NCBI RefSeq assembly: GCF_003668555.1
Contig: NZ_RCWN01000001.1
Location: forward strand, 2,331,501 to 2,395,500
Reading direction: 5' to 3'
DNA length: 64,000 nt
Origin: Notoacmeibacter ruber
GTDB lineage: Bacteria; Pseudomonadota; Alphaproteobacteria; Rhizobiales; Rhizobiaceae
Position numbers and translations under genes: made by a program
In this document: one piece after another, positions 19,128 through 27,744 of the stretch
How the letters are laid out: every line of letters begins with the position of its first letter
Position numbering within the stretch: the stretch's first letter is position 1
Notes under the pieces: generated by a model
Told to the model about the DNA's origin: nothing
Databases searched by the model: none
Seen by the model: the letters and a program-made list of their open reading frames with translations, nothing else

Positions 19128-19919
19128 ATGGCGCGCTCCGCATTGATGAACGTGATGGTTGGCGCTGCCGCAAAGGCTGGCCGCCGTTTGGCAAGAGACT
19201 TCGGTGAGGTCGAGAATCTTCAGGTCTCTGTGAAGGGGCCAGGCGATTTCGTCACCAAGGCCGACATGGAAGCCGAAAAGACGATCTACGAGGAACTGTC
19301 GCGGGCCCGTCCCGATTTCGGCTTTCTCATGGAAGAACGCGGCGAGGTTGAGGGCAAGGATCCCGAGAGCCGCTGGATCGTGGATCCGATGAATGGCACC
19401 ACGAACTTCCTGCATTCCATTCCGATTTTCGCGATCTCTATCGCATTGGAGCGTGAAGGTCAGATCGTCGCTGCGGTGATCTACAATCCTCTCATGGACG
19501 AGCTGTTCACCGCGGAAAAAGGCGGCGGAGCCTTCTTCAATGACCGTCGCATCCGCGTCGCCAATCGCCGCCACATGACCGACGGACTGTTCGGCGTTCC
19601 CGTGCCGCACCTTGGACGCGGCAATCACGGCGATTCACTGCGGCAGATCCGCAATCTCATGGCCAATACGGGCGGCATTCGCTCGACAGGTGCGCCAGCG
19701 ATCGATCTCGCCTGGGTGGCCGCTGGCCGTTTCGATGGCATTGTTGGCCGCGAAAATCAGCCCTGGGATACGGCAGCCGGCCTCCTTCTTGTTCGCGAGG
19801 CAGGCGGTTTCGTCTCCGATATTCATGGCCGCGACGACATCTTCGGCACGGGCACGATTCTGGCGGCGAACGAACGCCTGATTGGAGAACTGGAGCGCAC
19901 CGCGAACAAGGGCTTGTAA
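19128..19919 (+). CDS. suhB: Inositol-monophosphatase-family protein (SuhB-like)
   Basis: 263 residues of the FIG/IMPase superfamily of metal-dependent sugar phosphatases. Motifs: MEERGE (Glu ligand), VDPMNGTTNF, and the C-terminal WDTAAGLLL. The second motif normally reads DPxDGTTNF; the codon at 19393-19395 is AAT, giving Asn89 instead of the second metal-binding Asp. SuhB homologues also act with the ribosomal RNA antitermination machinery, so the phosphatase activity may not be essential. AAGGA lies just before the ATG. Located between efp and the stator pair. Confidence 0.88.
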   Translation: MARSALMNVMVGAAAKAGRRLARDFGEVENLQVSVKGPGDFVTKADMEAEKTIYEELSRARPDFGFLMEERGEVEGKDPESRWIVDPMNGTTNFLHSIPIFAISIALEREGQIVAAVIYNPLMDELFTAEKGGGAFFNDRRIRVANRRHMTDGLFGVPVPHLGRGNHGDSLRQIRNLMANTGGIRSTGAPAIDLAWVAAGRFDGIVGRENQPWDTAAGLLLVREAGGFVSDIHGRDDIFGTGTILAANERLIGELERTANKGL

Positions 19920-20027
19920 GGCTGCACATCCACAGCGGAGGTTCCGTTTCCGCTATGCAAGCCCATATAAGCGTGTAAGATTCGCTCCCATGGGCGAGCG
20001 CCACAGAGGCGGAAGGAGGAAACCGCG

Positions 20028-21044
20028 ATGGCGGCGACAGAAGATGATCTGACAGCGCAGAGGCCGCCACGTACGTTTGACCCGGGCCGCCTTTCCTCGC
20101 CGAGAGTCTTCCTTCTGTCGATGGTGATCTTTCTGATCCTGTTCGGCTTCCTCGTCGCAATTCTATCGCGCCAGATCATCTCCGCCTTCATGACCAATCC
20201 GGGCCTGAACGGGCTCATCCTTGGCGTTCTGATCGTCGGCATTCTGCTGGCATTCGGTCAGGTGGTTCGGCTATTCAGGGAAGTGGGTTGGGTCAATTCC
20301 TTCCGCGAGGGCCTCGAAGCGCGGCGCGACCCGGTGCTGCTTGCGCCGATGCGCTCGCTTCTGATGCGCTCCACGGCCACTGCGCTGACACCGGCGGCCA
20401 TGCGCTCGATCCTCGATTCGATCGCAACGCGCCTCGACGAGAGCCGTGACGTCATACGGTATCTTGTCGGCCTCCTGGTCTTTCTCGGCCTTCTCGGCAC
20501 CTTCTGGGGTTTGTTGCGAACCATCGGCTCGATCGGCGACACGATCCAGTCCCTCAACCCTGCCGCAACGGCCGGACCCGATATTCTCGACTCCCTCAAG
20601 TCCGGCCTCTCCGAACCCCTTTCCGGCATGGGCACGGCCTTTTCATCCTCGCTGTTCGGTCTCGCCGGCTCGCTCGTTCTCGGCTTCATGGAATTGCAGG
20701 CCGGGCGCGCCCAGACCCGCTTCTATACCGAACTGGAAAACTGGCTTTCATCGGTCACTGCGCTCGACTCCGATCTGGTCCCCGAGACGGCGAACTCCGA
20801 CGAAATGCGTGCCATGGCGGAAAGTCTCAAACACTTGCAGGAGGGCGGCGCGAGCCCCCGCATGACCAACGCCATGGGGTCTCTGGCCGAAGGCATTTCC
20901 GGTCTGGTCCGCAATATGCGTGGCGAACAGCAGATGCTGCGGGAATGGATGAACGCCCAGGCGCAGGAACAGCAGAAAATGCGTGAGACACTGGACCGGC
21001 TGACCGCTGCGCTGGAAGAGCGCGAGCGGCGGCAGGACGGCTGA
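20028..21044 (+). CDS. MotA/TolQ/ExbB-like stator protein
   Basis: 338-residue inner-membrane protein with hydrophobic segments at about 26-50, 62-84, 142-165 and 200-220. Segments three and four have the channel-like spacing of MotA (LVGLLVFLGLLGTFWGLLRTI; SSSLFGLAGSLVLGFMELQ). A C-terminal cytoplasmic coiled coil (EQQMLREWMNAQAQEQQKMRE) follows. Good GGAGG before the ATG. Next gene, 4 bp downstream, encodes its MotB-like partner. No flagellar genes are nearby, and tolQ is a different gene in this window. Widespread in rhizobia but with no settled function. Confidence 0.82.
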   Translation: MAATEDDLTAQRPPRTFDPGRLSSPRVFLLSMVIFLILFGFLVAILSRQIISAFMTNPGLNGLILGVLIVGILLAFGQVVRLFREVGWVNSFREGLEARRDPVLLAPMRSLLMRSTATALTPAAMRSILDSIATRLDESRDVIRYLVGLLVFLGLLGTFWGLLRTIGSIGDTIQSLNPAATAGPDILDSLKSGLSEPLSGMGTAFSSSLFGLAGSLVLGFMELQAGRAQTRFYTELENWLSSVTALDSDLVPETANSDEMRAMAESLKHLQEGGASPRMTNAMGSLAEGISGLVRNMRGEQQMLREWMNAQAQEQQKMRETLDRLTAALEERERRQDG

Positions 21045-21048
21045 ACCG

Positions 21049-22074
21049 ATGGCGCTGCGCCGACGTTCACGATCGAGCGTTGACTATTGGCCCGGCTTTG
21101 TCGATGCCATGGCCACACTTCTGCTGGTCTTCACCTTCCTGCTTTCCATCTACGCGGTCGCTCAGTTCATCCTGACACAGCAGATCCGGGGCCAGGACGA
21201 TGTGCTTGTCCGCCTCAACAGTCAGATCAGCGAATTGACGCGCCTTCTCGCCCTTGAGCGCGCCACCAGCTCCGATGCCGACCAGGAACTGGCCGCACTG
21301 CGTGCCAGCCTGGCTTCCGCCGAATCGGATCGCAGCCGCCTTCAGGCGCTCCTTAATGAAGGAGCGGGAAGTGACGAAGCGGCACAGGCGCGTATCAGCG
21401 ACCTGACCTCCGACCTTGGCGAGCAGGAAGCCATCTCCGAGCGCGCCCTCAGCCAGGTCGAGATTCTGAATCAGCAAATTCTTGCGCTACGCCGCCAGAT
21501 CGGTGCCCTTGAAGCCGCGCTTGAGGTCTCTGAAGCCAAGGAGAGCGAGTCGAGCGCCCGCATTGCCGATCTCGGCCAGCGGCTGAACGTGGCCCTCGCC
21601 CGGCGCGTGCAGGAGCTCAACCGCTATCGCTCGGATTTCTTCGGCCGCCTGCGCCAGATTCTGGAAAACCGTGAGGGGATTTCCGTCGAGGGCGACCGGT
21701 TTGTCTTCCAGTCGGAGGTCCTGTTCTCTTCGGGTTCGGATGAGATCAATACGGCCGGGAGGGACGAGATGGCCAAGCTCGCCCAGGCTGTGAACGAACT
21801 TCGCCGTGAAATTCCCGACGAACTCGACTGGATCCTGCGTGTCGACGGCCACACCGACAGCGTTCCGCTATCCGGCACCGGCCGCATCCGCGACAATTGG
21901 GAGCTCTCGGCCCAACGCGCCATTGCCGTCGTCAAGTTCCTTGTCGATCAGGGTGTGCCCGCCAGCAGGCTGGCAGCGACCGGTTTTGCGGACAATCAAC
22001 CTCTCGTGGAAGGCGATGATGACGAAGCGCGCCGCCGCAATCGCCGGATCGAGCTGAAGCTCACGACCCGCTGA
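21049..22074 (+). CDS. MotB/OmpA-like stator partner, peptidoglycan-binding
   Basis: 341 residues. A basic N-terminus and a single membrane helix start with WPGFVDAMATLLLVF; Asp19 sits where MotB's proton-binding aspartate lies. A long coiled coil (about 55-180) follows, then an OmpA-like peptidoglycan-binding domain: VDGHTDSVPLSG, NWELSAQRAIAVV, GFADNQPL and the C-terminal RRNRRIEL. Together with the upstream gene it forms a complete proton-driven, wall-anchored stator pair. The pair resembles ZorA/ZorB of Zorya defence in plan, but no zorC/D/E genes accompany it. Confidence 0.85.
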   Translation: MALRRRSRSSVDYWPGFVDAMATLLLVFTFLLSIYAVAQFILTQQIRGQDDVLVRLNSQISELTRLLALERATSSDADQELAALRASLASAESDRSRLQALLNEGAGSDEAAQARISDLTSDLGEQEAISERALSQVEILNQQILALRRQIGALEAALEVSEAKESESSARIADLGQRLNVALARRVQELNRYRSDFFGRLRQILENREGISVEGDRFVFQSEVLFSSGSDEINTAGRDEMAKLAQAVNELRREIPDELDWILRVDGHTDSVPLSGTGRIRDNWELSAQRAIAVVKFLVDQGVPASRLAATGFADNQPLVEGDDDEARRRNRRIELKLTTR

Positions 22075-22175
22075 TCTGTCCCTTGGGGGTTTTGGATGGC
22101 GTTAGGCCCACGAGACACTTTGGATTTGCCGCGCGAAGGTCGGATATCGGCAGCCGATCAGCCATTTGCGATGCG

Positions 22176-23960
22176 TCACGGGGCCTGTTCCGTGTCGAAC
22201 TGCAGGGCTGCCAGCCGCGAATAGAGACCGCCTTTTGCGACCAGCGCGCTATGGGTTCCCTGCTCCACCACGCGGCCCTCATCCATCACAAGAATGCGGT
22301 CGGCCTTCAAGATCGTGGCGAGGCGATGCGCGATGACGATCGTCGTCCGGCCTTTCAACAGCATCTCCAGCGCAGACTGCACAGCATTTTCGCTTTCGGC
22401 GTCAAGTGCGCTGGTCGCTTCGTCAAGCAGCAGAACCGGCGCATCGCGAAGGATGGCCCGCGCGATCGCCAGGCGCTGTCTCTGGCCTCCCGAAAGGGTG
22501 ATACCCCGCTCGCCCAGCTTGGTCTGAAATCCTTCTGGCATTGCTTCGATGAAGCCCTGCGCATTGGCAGCGGTGGCAGCTTCCGCGACAGCCTGGTCAT
22601 CGGCTTGTGGTCGCCCGAAACGGATATTTTCCGCCACAGTCGTGGCAAAGATCGTCGGATCCTGCTGCACCACAGCGAGCGCATTGCGCAGATCGGTGGG
22701 ATCGAGCGTCTCGACCGGGACGCCGTCCAGCGTCACCTGTCCGGATTGCGGGTCGTAATAGCGCAGAAGAAGACCGAGGATGGTGCTCTTGCCCGCCCCG
22801 CTCGGCCCCACGATCGCGACTGTCTCGCCGGGTTCCACGGTAAAGGTCAGACCGTGCAGCGCGGGCAGGTCGGGACGCGAAGGGTAGGAGAAGGAGACAT
22901 CGTTGAAGCCGATCCGTCCCCGGATGGAAGACGGCAGCCGCGCAGGCTCGCCGGGCGCGGCGATGCCGGGCTTCTCGTCAAGCAATTCGATCAGACGTTC
23001 GGCCGCACCGGCGGCCTGCGAAAGTTCACCCCACACTTCCGAGAGCGAACCGAGGGCGCCGGCGGCGAACACCGAATAGAGAAGGAATTGGCTGAGTGTG
23101 CCGGGGCTCATTTCACCATTGATGACGTCACGGGCGCCGAACCACAGCACGGCGACGATCGAGGTGAAAATGACGAAGATCGCCACGAAGGTGAGCAGCG
23201 CCCGCGCCTTGATCGAGGACCGCGCGGCCTGAAAAGCGCTCTCCACCGCACCGCCGAAATAGCGTCGCACCGCCGGTTCGCCATTATAGGCCTGAAGGGT
23301 TCGAATCGCGCCGATCTGTTCGGCAGCGAAGGCAGACGCATCGGCCAGCGTATCCTGCGCGGCCCGGCTGCGCCGCCGCACGCTTCGCCCGAAGCCAACA
23401 AGCGTCAGGACGATGACGGGAATGGCAGCGAGAACCATCGCTGAAAGTTTGGGGCTCGTGAAAACCATCATGGCGATGGCGCCGATGACCAGAAGACCGT
23501 TCCGCAACGCCACCGAGGTTGTCGCCCCGACCGCGCTCTTGATCTGCGTGGTATCGGCGGTCAGACGAGAGACGATCTCGCCGCTCTGGTTCATGTCGAA
23601 AAAGGCCGGTGACAGGCGGGTCACATGGGAAAAGACGGCTTCGCGCAGGTCGGCCACGACTCGCTCGCCCAGCGTGATGACGAAATAATATCGACCGGAC
23701 GAGGCGACTGCCAGCAAACCAGCCATCACGATCAGCATGCCGAAATAGGCGCCGATCAGCCCACTGCTGGCCTCGTTGAAGCCATTATCGATCATGCGCC
23801 GGACGGCGACAGGCAGCGCCAGCGTCGTCGCGGCGGCCAGAAAGAGGAAAAAGAAAGCCCCGGCAACCTTGCCCGGATAACGCTTTACGTACGGCCAGAG
23901 CGCCAGCAAAGGTGCCAGATTGCGGCGTTGCTTTCGCTCCGCCGTCGTTCGCCGTGCCAT
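22176..23960 (-). CDS. MsbA/LmrA-type ABC exporter (fused permease and ATPase)
   Basis: Half-transporter of 594 residues. The N-terminal membrane domain has six helices (about 20-320). The C-terminal nucleotide-binding domain has Walker A GPSGAGKST, Q-loop VVQQDPTIFA, signature LSGGQRQRL and Walker B LLLDEATSALD, with the switch His in VIAHRLATI. Works as a homodimer exporting lipids or hydrophobic compounds. Convergent with the stator operon and divergent from rpmE. Substrate unknown. Confidence 0.9.
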   Translation of the reverse strand: MARRTTAERKQRRNLAPLLALWPYVKRYPGKVAGAFFFLFLAAATTLALPVAVRRMIDNGFNEASSGLIGAYFGMLIVMAGLLAVASSGRYYFVITLGERVVADLREAVFSHVTRLSPAFFDMNQSGEIVSRLTADTTQIKSAVGATTSVALRNGLLVIGAIAMMVFTSPKLSAMVLAAIPVIVLTLVGFGRSVRRRSRAAQDTLADASAFAAEQIGAIRTLQAYNGEPAVRRYFGGAVESAFQAARSSIKARALLTFVAIFVIFTSIVAVLWFGARDVINGEMSPGTLSQFLLYSVFAAGALGSLSEVWGELSQAAGAAERLIELLDEKPGIAAPGEPARLPSSIRGRIGFNDVSFSYPSRPDLPALHGLTFTVEPGETVAIVGPSGAGKSTILGLLLRYYDPQSGQVTLDGVPVETLDPTDLRNALAVVQQDPTIFATTVAENIRFGRPQADDQAVAEAATAANAQGFIEAMPEGFQTKLGERGITLSGGQRQRLAIARAILRDAPVLLLDEATSALDAESENAVQSALEMLLKGRTTIVIAHRLATILKADRILVMDEGRVVEQGTHSALVAKGGLYSRLAALQFDTEQAP

Positions 23961-23997
23961 GATACATCCTTTCAGACCACGCGGATGACGCGCCGGT

Positions 23998-24025
23998 CTT
24001 GCCCCTTAAACCCGGCTACTGTATA
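23998..24025 (+). promoter_or_regulatory. Candidate sigma-70 promoter of rpmE
   Basis: CTTGCC (23998-24003), 16-bp spacer, TGTATA (24020-24025). CTTG at the -35 is typical of alphaproteobacterial housekeeping promoters. It would give a leader of about 130 nt before rpmE. Confidence 0.45.
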
Positions 24026-24061
24026 GGCACCCGAAACGCGCGGGCCAAGGGCAACAAATGG

Positions 24062-24105
24062 CCGGTCCGCCTACAGCGCAACATTTTCTTATGCAGGACC
24101 GGTCC
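24062..24105 (+). other. Inverted repeats in the rpmE leader
   Basis: CCGGTCC (24062-24068) pairs perfectly with GGACCGG (24096-24102), and the palindrome GGACCGGTCC (24096-24105) allows an alternative pairing. Two mutually exclusive hairpins in a ribosomal-protein leader suggest an autoregulatory structure. Confidence 0.4.
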
Positions 24106-24161
24106 GGAAGGTCGCCAGAGCGGTCTGCCACTGCGAGAATCCAGAAACGAAGAGCATCACC

Positions 24162-24383
24162 ATGAAGGCCGATACCCATCCTGACTATCATATGATCAAC
24201 GTGACCCTGACCGACGGCACGAGCTACCAGACGCGCTCGACCTGGGGCAAAGAAGGCGACACGCTGAACCTTGATATCGATCCGCGCACCCATCCGGCTT
24301 GGACCGGCGGCCAGCAGAACCTGGTTGACCGTGGCGGCCGCGTCTCGCGCTTCAAGAACAAGTTCGGCAATCTGGGTATCTGA
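24162..24383 (+). CDS. rpmE: 50S ribosomal protein L31
   Basis: 73 residues, beginning [10 protein letters not shown] and containing [15 protein letters not shown], the L31 signature. There are no cysteines, so this is the zinc-independent form common in alphaproteobacteria. L31 sits at the central protuberance and bridges the subunits. GAAGAG precedes the ATG. A strong terminator lies 19 bp downstream, so it is monocistronic. Confidence 0.96.
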   Translation: MKADTHPDYHMINVTLTDGTSYQTRSTWGKEGDTLNLDIDPRTHPAWTGGQQNLVDRGGRVSRFKNKFGNLGI

Positions 24384-24401
24384 AACCGGTATTGCAAAGA
24401 C

Positions 24402-24438
24402 AAAGCCCCGGAGCGGCCATCCGCTCCGGGGCTTTTCT
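24402..24438. terminator. Strong terminator after rpmE (bidirectional)
   Basis: Perfect 15-bp inverted repeat (24402-24416 against 24421-24435) with a CCAT loop and TTTTC on the plus side. It lies between convergent rpmE and the exported hypothetical gene and can serve both. Confidence 0.85.
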
Positions 24439-24458
24439 GTTGTGGCGTCCTGCGTTGA

Positions 24459-25193
24459 TCAGCTCTTCCGCTGGAAGGTGATATCGCTTGTCACCGTCTC
24501 TTCGCCATCCTTCATGTCGAGGACGATCTGCCGGAAGCTATCGGCGCCAAGACGCTTCAATTCCATCTTGGCAACGCGATCTCCCATCACGACCTTAGGC
24601 CAGTGCATGGTCAGAACAAGCGTATCGGGGGCGGTCAATCGGCCTTCGAGACGTGTCGGGCCTTCCTTCAGCGCCATGTAGTTGCCGTCCACCTCGCCAT
24701 CGTCCTGCGGCTTCAGCTCGATGCCGATGGCGCGGTCCAGAAAAAGGGCGCCGCACTCACCGTCGAGGACGAACTCGGCCTTGGCCTCGCCGATGGAGAA
24801 ATCGCAGCTCACCGAAAGTTCCCGGCCGATACGGTCGATATAGGTATCGCCCTCCCCGGCCCAATTGCCGACAAGTCCGTCGAAAAGGTTCACGTCCGCC
24901 TGTTTGGCATCAGAAGACGACCCGGCGGCTTCCATGGCCTTCAGGCGAGCACCGGCTTCGTTCCGCGGCTTTTCCTTCGCGCTGTAGGCATTCAGAGCGA
25001 CGTCCTCGTCCGGACGCAAGCCGGCCTGTTCAAGCCGGTCACGTTCCTTCTCTTCCGCCTCTCGGACGGCGATGTAATTGTCCGGCGGCCGGTCGATCAT
25101 CTGCTCGCCGATTTCGTCCAGCGCAAAGGCCGGGGGCGCGAGCGAAACAAAGAGTGCGGCGGCACAAGTGAACAAAGAAGAATGAAAACGCAT
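24459..25193 (-). CDS. Hypothetical exported protein
   Basis: 244 residues with a signal peptide (FTCAAALFVSLAPPAFA). A charged helical region rich in Glu/Lys/Arg (about 30-100) is followed by a likely beta-barrel or lipocalin-like half (GNWAGEGDTYIDRIG, DGNYMALKEGPTRLEGRL, LVLTMHWPKVVMGD). I recognise no named family. Start 25193 gives a proper signal peptide; the frame is open to 25319 without one. No clear Shine-Dalgarno. Shares the terminator with rpmE. Confidence 0.68.
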   Translation of the reverse strand: MRFHSSLFTCAAALFVSLAPPAFALDEIGEQMIDRPPDNYIAVREAEEKERDRLEQAGLRPDEDVALNAYSAKEKPRNEAGARLKAMEAAGSSSDAKQADVNLFDGLVGNWAGEGDTYIDRIGRELSVSCDFSIGEAKAEFVLDGECGALFLDRAIGIELKPQDDGEVDGNYMALKEGPTRLEGRLTAPDTLVLTMHWPKVVMGDRVAKMELKRLGADSFRQIVLDMKDGEETVTSDITFQRKS

Positions 25194-25344
25194 CACAAAT
25201 TCATCATTGTTGTCATCGGTGTATTCCTGAGGACCATTGCATTGTTTCGAGCCGAAAATATGACGACAGCCTCGGACCGCTGGGAAGTCACGGATTTTAC
25301 TGCTACGATTCAGTCGCACAGATTCTTCCGCCTACCCCAGCGCC

Positions 25345-25773
25345 ATGTCCGACCAAGCACGCCGCATCATCGAACGATTTCGTCTGGAAGCTCACCCGGA
25401 AGGCGGCTGGTACAGGGAAACCTGGCGAGGCCCCACAGGCCCGGATGGCAGGTCGGTCGGCACGGCCATCCTGTTTCTTCTTGAGCCGCATCAGAGGAGT
25501 CACTGGCACCGTGTCGATGCTGCCGAACTCTGGTTCTGGCATGCCGGCGGGCCGTTGGAGCTGTCGGTTGTGGATGAGAGCGAAGCCATGCCCGTCTCCT
25601 ACCGGCTCGGCCCGGAATTACTGGAGGGCGATTTGCCTCACGCTCTGGTTCCGGCTCACGCCTGGCAGTCCGCCAGGCCCCTGGATGGGTGGGTTCTTTG
25701 CAGTTGCACCGTTTCGCCCGGCTTCGACTTTTCCGGTTTTGAGCTGGCTGAGCCAGACTGGGAGCCGGGTTAA
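25345..25773 (+). CDS. Cupin-fold DUF985 protein
   Basis: 142 residues of the DUF985 (cupin_5) family. Typical elements: HPEGGWYRETW near the N-terminus, TAILFLLEPHQRSHWHRVDAAELWFWHAG with His ligands, and VPAHAWQSARP with a further His. Cupins of this family bind metal or sugar-nucleotide-like ligands, but the reaction is unknown. Divergent from the exported hypothetical gene. Confidence 0.85.
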   Translation: MSDQARRIIERFRLEAHPEGGWYRETWRGPTGPDGRSVGTAILFLLEPHQRSHWHRVDAAELWFWHAGGPLELSVVDESEAMPVSYRLGPELLEGDLPHALVPAHAWQSARPLDGWVLCSCTVSPGFDFSGFELAEPDWEPG

Positions 25774-25821
25774 CCGCGGCGCAAGGCAAAGGTCCGGCTT
25801 ATCACTTCAATGAAGCGCGGA

Positions 25822-26163
25822 TCACCGGTCGGCGTGGCCGAGGTCCCGCTCCGGATCGATGATATCGCGAACTCGCTGCTTCAATTCCTTGGCTTCGGGG
25901 AACTGTTCTTCCGCAGCCCGATCCCATACGCGCTGATTGTCCACGTCGACGGTGAAAACGCCGCCCGTCGCATCCGGGATCAACGACACTTCACCAATTT
26001 CATTGGCAAAGGTCGAAAGAAGCTCGCTGCCGAGCCACCCGGCGCGCAGCAACCAGTTGCAACGGGTGCAATAGGTGATCGATACGCGCGGGCCGCGGCC
26101 CGCCTGTGTGGCGGCCGGCGCATCGAGATCTTGGCCGACCGGAGCATTCGGAGTGGCGGTCAT
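25822..26163 (-). CDS. SelW/SelT/SelH-family (Rdx) thioredoxin-like protein
   Basis: 113 residues. Thioredoxin-like Rdx fold with the redox motif YCTRCNWLLRAGWLGSEL (CxxC) and the downstream GGVFTVDVDN. A poorly conserved 25-residue N-terminal tail precedes the fold. GGAGG lies before the ATG. In eukaryotic homologues the second Cys is selenocysteine; here both are Cys. Role presumed redox, partner unknown. Convergent with the cupin gene. Confidence 0.83.
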   Translation of the reverse strand: MTATPNAPVGQDLDAPAATQAGRGPRVSITYCTRCNWLLRAGWLGSELLSTFANEIGEVSLIPDATGGVFTVDVDNQRVWDRAAEEQFPEAKELKQRVRDIIDPERDLGHADR

Positions 26164-26246
26164 TGAGCAGTCCCTCCAAAGGGTCGAGTGAGCTTCGCTC
26201 CAGCTCGAACGAACAAGCCGGAGCGGCCCCGCAGTATTAGCGGCAA

Positions 26247-26993
26247 TCAGGCGGAAAGCTTCGCCATCACCTCGTCATCGACTTCGAAATTGGCATAGAC
26301 GTTCTGAACGTCGTCGTCTTCGTCGAGGCGATCGATCATCTTCAGCACGCTCTCTGCCTTTTCCTCATCGACGGGCGTCGTTGTCTGCGGCTTCCAGATA
26401 GCCTTGACGCTTTCCGGCTCTCCGAGGCTGCTTTCCAGCGCGGTCGATACGTCACCGATATCCTCGAAGGCGCAATAGATCGTATGGCCATTGGCATCGG
26501 ACTGCACATCTTCAGCGCCGGCCTCGATGGCGGCCTCCATCACCGTTTCGGCATCGCCAGCTTCGGCCTTATAGACGATCTCGCCTGCCCTATCGAACAT
26601 GAAGGCGACCGAACCGGTTTCACCCATGGCCCCGCCGCTCTTCGTGAACGCCGTGCGCACGTTCGATGCCGTGCGGTTGCGATTGTCCGTCAGCGCCTCA
26701 ACGATGAAGGCGACGCCGCCGGGGCCGTAGCCTTCATAACGGACCTCTTCATAGTTCTCGCTGTCACCGCCGGACGCCTTGTTGATCGCGCGCTGGATAT
26801 TGTCCTTCGGCATGGACTGCGACTTGGCGTTGTTCACGGCAAGGCGAAGGCGCGGATTCATGTCGGGATCGGGCGCGCCCATCTTGGCGGCAACGGTGAT
26901 TTCGCGCGCCAGCTTGGAAAACATCTTGGAGCGAACGGCATCCTGCCGGCCCTTGCGATGCATGATGTTCTTGAATTGTGAATGACCTGCCAT
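26247..26993 (-). CDS. YebC/PmpR-family transcriptional/translation regulator
   Basis: 248 residues, full family length. N-terminus [15 protein letters not shown] is diagnostic, followed by [10 protein letters not shown] and [14 protein letters not shown]. The family binds DNA, and members have recently been tied to relief of ribosome stalling at proline-rich sequences; the role in this organism is not established. In many bacteria it neighbours ruvC; here it lies 13 kb away. Confidence 0.94.
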   Translation of the reverse strand: MAGHSQFKNIMHRKGRQDAVRSKMFSKLAREITVAAKMGAPDPDMNPRLRLAVNNAKSQSMPKDNIQRAINKASGGDSENYEEVRYEGYGPGGVAFIVEALTDNRNRTASNVRTAFTKSGGAMGETGSVAFMFDRAGEIVYKAEAGDAETVMEAAIEAGAEDVQSDANGHTIYCAFEDIGDVSTALESSLGEPESVKAIWKPQTTTPVDEEKAESVLKMIDRLDEDDDVQNVYANFEVDDEVMAKLSA

Positions 26994-27140
26994 CGGTCTC
27001 TCCCTCTATGCTTCGCATCTGGCCCGACACCACACTTCGTCGGCGCGTCTCGCTGCCGAGGGCCATCCTGCGAAAATCTCTGGATCGGGCGCGCTTATAA
27101 TCCATTTGCGTAAACGACGAAACCTAGGAAAGCGCAAGAG

Positions 27141-27629
27141 ATGAACGTTGAAACGGTTATTCTGCCGCCCCTGCCGCTGCGCGGTGGCTGCCAGTGCGGC
27201 GCCGTCCGCTACACGATCGATGAAGCGCCCCTCGCCTTCTATCTATGCCATTGCACCAATTGTCAGCGCCAATCCTCTTCCATCGCCGGCGCTTCCATGC
27301 TGACACGGGTTCAGGCGGTCAGCGTCGAGGGCCGGCCGCGGACGGCGCGATGGAGCGCAGAGAGCGGCGCGCAAAAGTCCGGCCAATTCTGCCCCGAATG
27401 CGGCGTGCGTCTTTTCCATGGCAGTCTGGAAGGCGGCCCCGACGACCGGATCACCATCAAGGCCGGGACGTTGGACGACACCTCTTGGCTGCGGCCGGCA
27501 GGCCATATCTGGACCTCGAGCGCGATGCGCGGATTCCGGTTCGATGAGGACGAACTGACCTATCCGCGCCAGCCACCGGATTACGAACACCTCAAGGAGC
27601 GGTGGCGGCAGATGCTGGCGCAAGGGTGA
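27141..27629 (+). CDS. GFA (glutathione-dependent formaldehyde-activating)-family protein
   Basis: 162 residues. Zinc-binding fold with the cysteine pattern GGCQCGAVRY, CHCTNCQRQ and FCPECGVRLF. DGRxTIKAGTLDD-like region is present as DRITIKAGTLDD. Family name derives from Gfa of Paracoccus, whose enzyme role is disputed; most members are uncharacterised. Divergent from yebC. Confidence 0.88.
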   Translation: MNVETVILPPLPLRGGCQCGAVRYTIDEAPLAFYLCHCTNCQRQSSSIAGASMLTRVQAVSVEGRPRTARWSAESGAQKSGQFCPECGVRLFHGSLEGGPDDRITIKAGTLDDTSWLRPAGHIWTSSAMRGFRFDEDELTYPRQPPDYEHLKERWRQMLAQG

Positions 27630-27744
27630 ACGGCGTGCACTCGTCGAACATGACAATTTGGACAGTTTGTCCGCCTGACATTGCGCGTTTTGCGGGAGTG
27701 TGGTGCTCTTTCCTGACATAAGGGAAAGATGGAAGGACGCCGCC

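Noticed and set aside
20028..22074. Zorya anti-phage system (ZorAB)
   Set aside because: Only MotA/MotB-like parts are present. No ZorC, ZorD or ZorE, and no defence or mobile genes nearby.
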